This document shows positions 1-5,977 of a stretch of DNA of 12,243 nucleotides, in pieces. Source of the stretch: JAWLGW01 sp964569055 (GTDB lineage Bacteria > Planctomycetota > J058); NCBI GenBank assembly GCA_964569055.1, contig CAZMSZ010000224.1, forward strand, positions 1 to 12,243, in the 5' to 3' direction. Below the pieces are notes generated by a model. The model was given only the letters and a program-made list of their open reading frames with translations. It did no database searches and was not told the DNA's origin. Made by a program: the position numbers and the translations under genes. Positions within the stretch are counted from its first letter, which is position 1. Every line of letters begins with the position of its first letter.

Positions 1-30
1 GAGGCCAAAGAAAAGAAGAAGCGTCGCTGA
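1..30 (+). CDS. 3' end of an upstream gene, possibly a RelE/HigB-like (Gp49-type) toxin (partial)
   Basis: The frame starting at base 1 reads EAKEKKKRR and stops at TGA 28-30. Only nine codons are visible, so no domain can be recognised. The toxin suggestion is inference from context: XRE antitoxins of the type found next door commonly lie just downstream of a small RelE/ParE- or Gp49-like toxin whose last helix is basic. The stop is 74 bases before the antitoxin start at 105, and the gap holds two operator-like palindromes. The other two frames are also open here, so the assignment of this frame is not certain. Confidence 0.35.
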   Translation, partial: EAKEKKKRR

Positions 31-33
31 CCC

Positions 34-79
34 GACCATATCGCCAGAGATATGCATTGACCATATCGCTGGAGATATG
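34..79. promoter_or_regulatory. Two tandem palindromic operator-like sites upstream of the XRE gene
   Basis: Two 21-bp direct repeats, 34-54 and 59-79, differ at only two positions and start 25 bp apart. Each contains a palindrome of the form CATATC-N6-GATATG (37-54 and 62-79). They lie between the upstream stop at 30 and the antitoxin start at 105. Paired inverted repeats just ahead of an XRE antitoxin gene are the usual form of an autoregulatory operator. Binding by the adjacent protein is inference. A TTGACC at 57-62 could serve as a -35 box, but I see no convincing -10 box. Confidence 0.6.
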
Positions 80-92
80 TCAGATGGATCCG

Positions 93-98
93 AGGAGG
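93..98 (+). promoter_or_regulatory. Ribosome binding site that sets the XRE start at ATG 105
   Basis: A perfect AGGAGG sits 6 nt before ATG 105. The alternative upstream starts, TTG 57 and ATG 84, have no comparable site, and TTG 57 would translate through the second palindrome. Confidence 0.7.
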
Positions 99-104
99 CG
101 TCCG

Positions 105-545
105 ATGGATGATCTCGACCTGTACGTCGCTGAGCAGAGCGAGAAGGACCCCAAGTTCCTGGACGCCTACGAGGCTGCTTTGGAGCGTCGCCGGATCGCT
201 TCCCGTCTGGCCGAAGTCCGAGCGGCGAAGGGACTCTCTCAGGAGTCTCTCGCCAAGGCGGCGCGCTCGACTCAGGCTGTAATCAGCCGCCTTGAAGCCG
301 GTGGGGATTTCAAGTTCTCCACCCTCCAGAAGGTCACCCACGCGCTCGGCTTCGACGACGTGTCTGAGGCGCTCGTTCAGGTCAGTGGCGCTGGGGCCCG
401 CCGAGCAGCCCCAAAGAAGTCCAAGAGGAGGGAAGCCGTCGGGAAGAGGGCGGCCGGCAAGAAGAAGGCGGCGACGAAGACTCCCAGGTCGCGCTCCAAG
501 GCGAAGAAGGAAAGAGAGCGCTCTACGCACGGGGCGAGAGCGTAG
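105..545 (+). CDS. XRE-family antitoxin-like DNA-binding protein with a basic H1-like tail
   Basis: This 146-residue protein is probably the antitoxin and autorepressor of a type II toxin-antitoxin pair. An acidic N-terminal helix with DLYVAEQSEKDPKFLDAYEA (about residues 4-23) precedes a Cro/C1-type helix-turn-helix at about residues 35-90, with recognisable GLSQESLAKAA and STQAVISRLEAG turns. This layout is typical of HigA-type antitoxins encoded after a RelE/Gp49-like toxin. The start is chosen from the AGGAGG 6 nt upstream. From about residue 100 the protein departs from the family: some 45 residues are very rich in Lys, Arg and Ala (for example KKSKRR, GKRAAGKKKAATK), like a histone H1 or HC1 tail. 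The tail probably binds DNA nonspecifically; it could also be a degraded or drifted end. GC content is clearly lower than in all later genes, which fits horizontal transfer. A stand-alone regulator is the alternative. Confidence 0.85.
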   Translation: MDDLDLYVAEQSEKDPKFLDAYEAALERRRIASRLAEVRAAKGLSQESLAKAARSTQAVISRLEAGGDFKFSTLQKVTHALGFDDVSEALVQVSGAGARRAAPKKSKRREAVGKRAAGKKKAATKTPRSRSKAKKERERSTHGARA

Positions 546-712
546 TCGGACTGGGCTCCCCCCTCCGCCGCGCCAAAGAGAGCGGCCAAGCGGAGCCGAT
601 CACGAGCCCGAGACACCGAGGATCAGAGAGTCTCTGCGGTCCCGGCGCTCTCTGCGCTTCGTACTCCGCCTCGCTAGCCAAGGCGGCCTGCCAGGCGACA
701 GCCTTCGCGGCC
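546..712. other. Intergenic region between two convergent genes, with a weak hairpin
   Basis: No gene is supported here. A GC-rich imperfect hairpin can form at 563-595: CTCCG 563-567 pairs with CGGAG 591-595, and CCGC 568-571 with GCGG 582-585, with a 5-nt bulge. It lies 17 nt after the antitoxin stop and could be a T-less terminator, but this is weak. The 8-mer TCTCTGCG occurs twice, at 631 and 649, near an 11-bp palindrome AGAGAGTCTCT at 625-635. Read on the minus strand, part of this stretch is open but matches nothing I recognise. Confidence 0.3.
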
Positions 713-2539
713 TCACCGCCCGAGGACGGCGCGGAGCTCGGGGCGGGTGAGGAGCGGCGCGAGGGGCTGCGAGCGCTCGAGGCGCTCGGGGCGCACGCCG
801 GCCAAGAGGGCGCGGCGTGCCAGGAGGGTGGCGAGCTGGGGGCGGTCTGCGCGGGCGGCGAGCTCGGCCGCGCCGAGGCGGGCTGGCAGGTCGCCGGGCT
901 CGAGCTCCCAGGCGGCTGCCAGGGCGCGGAGCGCCGCGCGCAGGGCGTCGGGCTGGAGCGGCTCCTCGGCGGTGAGCGCCTGGCGGCGAGCCTGCGCCAG
1001 CGCCGCGGCCGCCGCGCGGGAGCCGGCGGCGGTCGCGAGGGGGGAGCGGGTCGCGACCCCGCCCGAGGTGCGCCCCGCGTCGGGGGCGAGCGCGAGCGCC
1101 CAGCGGACTTCGGCGCGGCTCCAGGCCGCGGCCTCCGCCTCGCCCGCCGCGGCCGTGCGCTCCTGGGCGGCGGCCAGCCGCGCGCGCGCGGCCCAGCACG
1201 CGGGCCCTTCGGGGTCGAGCTCCGCGAGCCCCTCGGTCCAGCGAGCGGCCTCGTCGAGATCGCCGGCGCGGAGCGCCGCCTCCGCGGCGAGCGCGCGGGC
1301 CCGCGCTCGCGCCGAGCGCCTCGGGAGCCAGCGCGCGTCGGCGGCGCTCCAGGCGCGCTCCTGCGCGTCCCACAGGCCGAGGCGCAGCCGCGGCGCGGCG
1401 GCGAGGAGCGCGTCGGCCGCGCGCGCGGCGGCGAGGGCGGCCGCGGGCTCGCCGGCCTCGAGCTCGAGCGCGGCGAGCGCGAGCGGCGCCTCGTACGCCC
1501 GCGGGTCGCGGGCGCGGGCTCGCTCGAGCGCCTCGCGCGCGCGCCGCGCCCGCTCGCGGCGCAGTCGCTCGTGCTCGACCGCGACCCGCTCGGCGGCCGC
1601 GACCCGGTCGGGCCCGCGCAGGGCGCCCGCGGCGGCCGGCCAGGTCAGGGCGGGCTCGGCGGCCTGGGCCTCGAGCGCGCCGAGGAGGGTCCAGACCGCC
1701 CCCGCGAGGCGCGCCGCCGCCGCGTCGCTCGCGCGGCGGGCGAGCAGTCGCTCGAGGTGCAACCGGGCCGCCTCGCCCTCCACCTCGTCGCCCGCGGCCA
1801 GGAGGCGGGCGAGGGCCAGCCGGGCCGGCGCGTCCTCGGGCCAGCGCGCGAGCGCGCGCTCGAGGGCCGCGCGGGCGGCGTCGCGCTCGCCGTGGGCGAG
1901 CAGCGCCTCCGCCTGGAGCAGCGCCGCGTCCGCGCGGTCGGGCTCGCGCGCCAGGGCCTCGCTGGCGGCGTGGAGCGCCTCGGCCGGCTCGCCCAGCGCG
2001 AGCTGCGTGCGGGCGAGCCACAGCGAGGCCGCCAGCGAGCCGCCCCGTTCGCGCGCGCGCGCGAACGCGGCCAGCGCCTGCTCGGCCTGACCGAGGGCGA
2101 GCAGGCTCGCGCCCCGCAGCACGGCCGCCGTGGGCGCGCCCGGGCCCTCGAGCGCTCCCTCGAGCAGGAGGACGACCTCCTCGTGGCGTCCGGCCGCCGC
2201 GAGCGCCCGCGCGCTGGCGAGGTCGAGGCCCGCGGGTTGAGGCGCGGAGCCCGCCTCCGTCTGGCCGAGCGCTTCGGCGGCGGCCAGCGCCTCGAGCGCG
2301 CCGCGCTCGTCGCCGAGCGCGCGCCGGCAGGCGGCGAGCCGCAGGGCGGCCCGCCCGCGCACCGCGGGGGGCGCGGCCGGGTCGGCCGCCAGCGCCGCGT
2401 AGCGGGCCGCGGCCTCGGACGTCTCGCCGCGCGCGACCTCGAGCCGGAGGGCGGCCTGGAGGCGCTCCTCGGGCCCCTCGCCCGCGCCGACCGGGGCGGC
2501 GAGCGCGAGGAGCACCAGCAGCGCCGGGCCGCGCCTCAC
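713..2539 (-). CDS. Secreted, Ala-rich tetratricopeptide repeat protein (third gene of the two-component operon)
   Basis: This 608-residue protein starts with a short signal peptide, MRRGPALLVLLALAAPVGA, probably cleaved before GEG near residue 20. The rest is almost all alpha-helical and extremely rich in Ala, Arg, Leu and Glu. TPR-like helical pairs are clearest at about 40-95, 103-130, 136-270 and 350-440, with patterns such as ALGEPAEALHAASEALAREP and LLAHGERDAARAALERAL. No catalytic motif is visible. The GTG start overlaps the response regulator stop (GTGA, 2536-2539), and GAGGAGGAGG at 2544-2553 on the same strand acts as a ribosome binding site inside the regulator's Glu-rich end. That makes translational coupling very likely. 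As an exported scaffold it may bind the kinase's helical sensor region; that is inference. It is the last gene of the operon. Confidence 0.85.
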   Translation of the reverse strand: MRRGPALLVLLALAAPVGAGEGPEERLQAALRLEVARGETSEAAARYAALAADPAAPPAVRGRAALRLAACRRALGDERGALEALAAAEALGQTEAGSAPQPAGLDLASARALAAAGRHEEVVLLLEGALEGPGAPTAAVLRGASLLALGQAEQALAAFARARERGGSLAASLWLARTQLALGEPAEALHAASEALAREPDRADAALLQAEALLAHGERDAARAALERALARWPEDAPARLALARLLAAGDEVEGEAARLHLERLLARRASDAAAARLAGAVWTLLGALEAQAAEPALTWPAAAGALRGPDRVAAAERVAVEHERLRRERARRAREALERARARDPRAYEAPLALAALELEAGEPAAALAAARAADALLAAAPRLRLGLWDAQERAWSAADARWLPRRSARARARALAAEAALRAGDLDEAARWTEGLAELDPEGPACWAARARLAAAQERTAAAGEAEAAAWSRAEVRWALALAPDAGRTSGGVATRSPLATAAGSRAAAAALAQARRQALTAEEPLQPDALRAALRALAAAWELEPGDLPARLGAAELAARADRPQLATLLARRALLAGVRPERLERSQPLAPLLTRPELRAVLGR

Positions 2540-3249
2540 TCGGCCTCCTCCTCGGGCTCGAGCACGAACCGATAGCCGATCCCGTGCACGGTGAGCAGGT
2601 GGCGCGGGGCGTTGGGGTCCTCCTCGAGCTTCTGGCGCAGCTTCCAGATGTGCGTGTCGACGGTGCGGGTGGAGGGGAAGCGCTCGTAGCCCCATACCTC
2701 GTGCAGGAGCATGTTGCGCGGGACGACGGCGCCCTCGCGCGAGATCAGGAACTCGAGCAGCTTGAGCTCCATGGCCGAGAGCTTCACGGTGGAGCCGGCG
2801 CGCGCGAGGGTGTGCTTGGCGGGGTCGAACCGGCAGGCCCCGAAGCGGACCGGCCCGCCGCTGGGAGCGGCGCCGCGGGTGCGGCGTACCCGCCGCAGCT
2901 GCGCGCGGACCCGGGCGTGGAGCTCGAGCATCCCGAACGGCTTGGTCACGTAGTCGTCGGCGCCCGAGTCGAGCCCGAGCACGCGGTCGCCCTCGGCCGC
3001 CTTGGCCGTGAGCAGGATGATCGGGAGCAGGGGGTGGGCCCCGCGCAGCTCGCGACACACGGCCATGCCGTCCTTGCGCGGCAGCATGAGGTCGAGCAGC
3101 ACGCAGTCGGGCGTGCGCTCGCGCGCGCGGACCAGCGCCTCCTCGCCGTCGCGCGCCGAGACCACCTCGTAGCCCTCGGCGAGGAAGTAGTCGATCAGCG
3201 GGTTCAGGATGTGCGGCTCGTCGTCGACGATCAGCAGCCGGTCGCTCAC
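2536..3249 (-). CDS. OmpR/PhoB-family response regulator
   Basis: This 237-residue transcription factor has a receiver domain at about residues 1-118 and an OmpR-type winged helix at about 138-230. All key receiver residues are present: acidic pair D9/D10, phosphoacceptor D53 in LLDLMLP, T81 and K103 in VTKPF. The DNA-binding part shows LSAMELKLLEFL, the RTVDTHIWKLRQKL recognition-helix region and the GIGYRF wing. The GTG start (3249-3247) overlaps the kinase stop by GTGA, with GGGGAGG 4 nt upstream (3254-3260). It should be phosphorylated by the kinase encoded just before it. Its C-terminal EPEEEAE is encoded by the GAGGAG run that serves as the ribosome binding site of the next gene. Target promoters are unknown; the divergent region around 5238-5454 is a reasonable candidate. 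Confidence 0.96.
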   Translation of the reverse strand: MSDRLLIVDDEPHILNPLIDYFLAEGYEVVSARDGEEALVRARERTPDCVLLDLMLPRKDGMAVCRELRGAHPLLPIILLTAKAAEGDRVLGLDSGADDYVTKPFGMLELHARVRAQLRRVRRTRGAAPSGGPVRFGACRFDPAKHTLARAGSTVKLSAMELKLLEFLISREGAVVPRNMLLHEVWGYERFPSTRTVDTHIWKLRQKLEEDPNAPRHLLTVHGIGYRFVLEPEEEAE

Positions 3250-5237
3250 GGTGCCTCCCCCGAGCCCTCGAGCGCCTGGTCCGGCGCCGCGGGCAGGCGG
3301 AGCCGGAAGCTGGTCCCCATGCCGCGCACGCTCTCGACCGCCACGGCGCCGCGGTGAGCTTCCAGGATCGCGGCCACGATCGCCAGGCCGAGCCCGGCGC
3401 CCGGCACGTCGGCCACCCCGCGCCCGCGCTCGAACGGGCGGAGCACGCGCTCGAGGTCGGTCGGGTCGATCCCGGGGCCGCGGTCCGACACGCACACCTC
3501 GACGCCCTCCCCGGCGCGCCGCACCTCGACCCGCATGTCGGGCTGCTCGCCGCCGTACTTCACGGCGTTCACCAGCAGGTTCTCGAGGGCGCGCGCGAGG
3601 AGCCGGCGGTCGAGCGCCACGCGCGGCAGGCCCGGCTCGGCGGCGAAGTTCACGCCCAGCCCCTTGCTGACGGGCGAGGCGCGGAAGGCGTCGGTGGCCG
3701 CGCGCACCGCCTCGCCCGGGTCGCACAGCTCGACCTCGGGCTTGAAGCCGTCGCTCTCCACCCGGGCCACGTCGAGCACGTCCTCCACGAGGCGGCCCAG
3801 GCGCTGGGTCTCCTCCGAGATCGCGCGGTAGTACTCGGCGCGCCGGTCCTCGCTCGGGACCTTGCCGAGGGCCAGGATCTCGGACATGGCGCGGATCGAC
3901 GCGATCGGGGTGCGCAGCTCGTGAGTCACGCTGGCGGTGAACTCGTTGCGCAGCCGCGCCAGCTCGCTCGCGCGCTGGGCCGCGCGGTAGGTCAGGAGCG
4001 AGCCGCCGATCACCACCAGGAGGAGCACCGCCGCCAGGGCCAGGCGCTGCGTGGCGCGCCGCCCGGCGAGCGCCGCCTCGTAGGTCGACTCGCCCGCGCG
4101 CGCCACCAGGCTGAGGCCGCCCGGGAGCGCGTGGGCGCTCGCCGCCTCCGCGATCGCCGCGGCCTCGCCCGCGGGGTCGACCAGCTCGATCCGGAACGCG
4201 CCCGGGTCGACCGCGCCGCGCGCGTGGACCACCTCCTGCAGCAGGCGCTCGAGCGCCGCGCGCGGCAACACCAGCGCGGGGCGCAGGGGTCCCCCCGGCG
4301 CGCGGACGGTCGGCCCGACCGCCGCCCAGCCGCCCTCGCTGGCCAGCGGCACGAGGTGCGCGTCGGGGCCGAGCGGCGCGGTGCGCGCGCCGCTGGCGAG
4401 CTCGCCCCAGGCCGCGAGGTCGGCCGCGAGGCGCGCCTCGCGCGCGAGCGCCTCGGCGCGCGCGGCGAGCGTCGGCTCCAGGGCCGGCCCCGCCAGCGCG
4501 ACCAGCCGGCCCAGCGTCGCCGTGAGCGCGCCCGGCGCGCCGCCCGCGCCCTGGCTCGCGACCAACAGCTCCAGGCTGCGGACGGCCGCGCCGCGGGCCT
4601 CGGGGGCGCGCCCGGCCTCCGCGAGCGCGGCCGCCTCGCGCTCGCACGCCACCCAGGCCAGCGGCAGCCCCGCGGCCGGGGCGAGCGCTTGCAGCGCCCG
4701 GTCCTCGGCGAGCGCCTCGTCGAGCCGCCCGAGGGCGTACAGCAGCCGCGCCCGCACGTTGCGCGCGACGCCGAGCCCGGCGAGCGGCGAGGCGGCGAGG
4801 CGCGCGAGCGCCTCCTCCGCGCGGCCCGCCCGCTCCAGCCCGAGCACCTCGTCGAGCGCGGACGGGATCGGCAGGAGGTCAGCCCCTCCCGCGCGCCACC
4901 CCCGCGCCGGCGCGACCTGGTGGAGCGCCCCGTCGAGCACGCGGGCGGAGCCCACCCCGCCCGCGAACCCGGCGAGCGCCGCGGCCGGCGTCTCCCCGGC
5001 GGCGAGCGCCGCCACCAGCCGCGCCTCGACCGCCGCGAGGCGCGCCCGCGCCGCCTCCCGCAGCCCCTCCTCCACCGAGCGCAGCAGCGCCTCACCCTGC
5101 CGCGCCTGCCGCGCCTCGAGCAGCCGCGCCTCGTGTCGGATCGCCCCCACCGCCGCCGCCGCCAGCACCGCGGCCGGCAGCACCACGGTCAGCAGGAACA
5201 GCGCGCGCAGCCGATGCGGACGAGGACCAGCGCTCAC
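3246..5237 (-). CDS. Membrane sensor histidine kinase with a large helical extracytoplasmic domain
   Basis: This 663-residue kinase has two transmembrane segments, about residues 12-33 and 397-417. Between them lies a ~360-residue extracytoplasmic region. Its first part is Ala-rich, helical and TPR-like (for example LLYALGRLDEALAEDRALQALAPAAG at 165-190). The part near 285-390 is more beta-rich and looks like the membrane-proximal domain of other kinases of this type. The cytoplasmic part has the H-box THELRTP with phospho-accepting H439, the N-box LENLLVNAVKYG with N553 and N557, the G1 box DRGPGI at 585-590, F602 in PFERG and the G2 box GAGLGL at 613-618, so it should be an active HisKA/HATPase kinase. 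The start is GTG 5237; an in-frame TAG four codons upstream rules out a longer protein. I see no strong ribosome binding site before it. The stop overlaps the regulator start. The signal sensed is unknown. Confidence 0.95.
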   Translation of the reverse strand: MSAGPRPHRLRALFLLTVVLPAAVLAAAAVGAIRHEARLLEARQARQGEALLRSVEEGLREAARARLAAVEARLVAALAAGETPAAALAGFAGGVGSARVLDGALHQVAPARGWRAGGADLLPIPSALDEVLGLERAGRAEEALARLAASPLAGLGVARNVRARLLYALGRLDEALAEDRALQALAPAAGLPLAWVACEREAAALAEAGRAPEARGAAVRSLELLVASQGAGGAPGALTATLGRLVALAGPALEPTLAARAEALAREARLAADLAAWGELASGARTAPLGPDAHLVPLASEGGWAAVGPTVRAPGGPLRPALVLPRAALERLLQEVVHARGAVDPGAFRIELVDPAGEAAAIAEAASAHALPGGLSLVARAGESTYEAALAGRRATQRLALAAVLLLVVIGGSLLTYRAAQRASELARLRNEFTASVTHELRTPIASIRAMSEILALGKVPSEDRRAEYYRAISEETQRLGRLVEDVLDVARVESDGFKPEVELCDPGEAVRAATDAFRASPVSKGLGVNFAAEPGLPRVALDRRLLARALENLLVNAVKYGGEQPDMRVEVRRAGEGVEVCVSDRGPGIDPTDLERVLRPFERGRGVADVPGAGLGLAIVAAILEAHRGAVAVESVRGMGTSFRLRLPAAPDQALEGSGEAP

Positions 5238-5454
5238 ACGCCGAGTCTAGCGGCCGGGCCGCCCGAAGGCGCCGCCGCCCGAGCCCCGTCGGCTGGAGCC
5301 GACACGCGTCCCGAAGCTGGGTGGGCCCGAGGGCGAACCGCGCCACCGAGCGCCGACGGTCCCGCTGTCGTCTCCGTCGTTTGCACGCCGCTTCGGCCGT
5401 CGGGATCGCGCGGCGCGCTCCTTGCGACCGCACCGGTCACGAGAGAGAGGACCC
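5238..5454. promoter_or_regulatory. Divergent promoter region with a 16-bp palindrome
   Basis: This 217-bp gap separates the kinase operon (leftward) from the small TPR gene (rightward), so both promoters should lie here. GTCGGCT-GG-AGCCGAC at 5288-5303 is a near-perfect palindrome that could be an operator. CGACGG 5354-5359 and CCGTCG 5374-5379 form a second, weaker inverted repeat, and GACCG/CGGTC (5426-5438) a small hairpin close to the small gene's start. I see no convincing -35/-10 pair on either strand. The region is GC-rich, so short inverted repeats can arise by chance. Confidence 0.4.
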
Positions 5455-5916
5455 GTGACCACCAACACCAAGGACTTCGGCTTCGTCGGCCGTGAAGGCC
5501 TGAGCCTCGAGCAGGCCCGCGCCGTGCAGGAGCGCCTGCTCGACGGAGTTCAGACCGACGACGTCGGCGCCAAGATCAACGCCGCCGCCCGCCTCCTGAC
5601 CGCGCGCGAGTTCGAGCGCAGCATAGAGGCCTACCAGGCGATCGCCCGCGAGCACCCCGAGCGCCGCGACGACTGCGAGAGCCAGATCGGGGCGGCCCAC
5701 TTCTTCCTCGGCAACTACGAGGAGGCCATCCGCCACTACGAGGCCGCCCTCGCGGCAGGCGCCGACGCCGAGATGATGGCCGACAACATCCAGGAGGCCC
5801 GCGAGGCCCTGGAGAGCGGCGGCGCCGCGGCGGACGAAGGCAGCCTCCTGGGCGGCTTGATCGTGCTCGCGGCGCTGGCCGCTGGCGCGTACGGGCTCTA
5901 CCGCCTGATCTTCTAG
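5455..5916 (+). CDS. Small tail-anchored TPR protein
   Basis: This 153-residue protein starts at GTG 5455, preceded by GAGAGAGG at 5443-5450. Two TPR-like units are visible at about residues 44-77 and 78-111 (REFERSIEAYQAIAREHP, then GAAHFFLGNYEEAIRHYEAAL), followed by a short acidic linker. Residues about 130-150 form a hydrophobic membrane helix ending in YRLIF. With no N-terminal signal, this predicts a tail-anchored protein with its TPR domain in the cytoplasm. A TTG start at 5422 in the same frame would add 11 basic residues but has no ribosome binding site. It diverges from the kinase operon and ends 11 nt before a strong hairpin. Its function is unknown; TPR domains usually bind other proteins, and shared use with the neighbouring operon is possible but unproven. 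Confidence 0.85.
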   Translation: MTTNTKDFGFVGREGLSLEQARAVQERLLDGVQTDDVGAKINAAARLLTAREFERSIEAYQAIAREHPERRDDCESQIGAAHFFLGNYEEAIRHYEAALAAGADAEMMADNIQEAREALESGGAAADEGSLLGGLIVLAALAAGAYGLYRLIF

Positions 5917-5926
5917 GACAGCCAGA

Positions 5927-5953
5927 CCGCCGCGACGCCGAGCGTCGCGGCGG
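5927..5953. terminator. Strong hairpin between convergent genes, likely bidirectional terminator
   Basis: CCGCCGCGACG (5927-5937) pairs perfectly with CGTCGCGGCGG (5943-5953) around the 5-nt loop CCGAG. The 11-bp stem lies 11 nt after the TPR gene stop and 25 nt after the stop of the convergent SH3/peptidase gene. No T-tract follows on either side, so it may act as a T-less intrinsic terminator or an RNA 3'-end stabiliser. Confidence 0.75.
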
Positions 5954-5977
5954 CCGAGCGTTGCGCGCCAGCGAAGC

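Noticed and set aside
57..104. TTG 57 or ATG 84 as start of the XRE gene
   Set aside because: Neither has a ribosome binding site, and TTG 57 would put the second operator palindrome inside the gene. ATG 105 has a perfect AGGAGG 6 nt upstream.
747..2575. Overlapping plus-strand open frames opposite the TPR protein
   Set aside because: Mostly Ser, Ala and Arg from GC-rich codons, without start signals. The minus-strand reading has a signal peptide, coupled start and TPR pattern.
3354..5495. Long plus-strand open frame opposite the histidine kinase
   Set aside because: Rich in Arg, His and Gln with no recognisable fold. The minus strand carries a complete kinase with all catalytic boxes.
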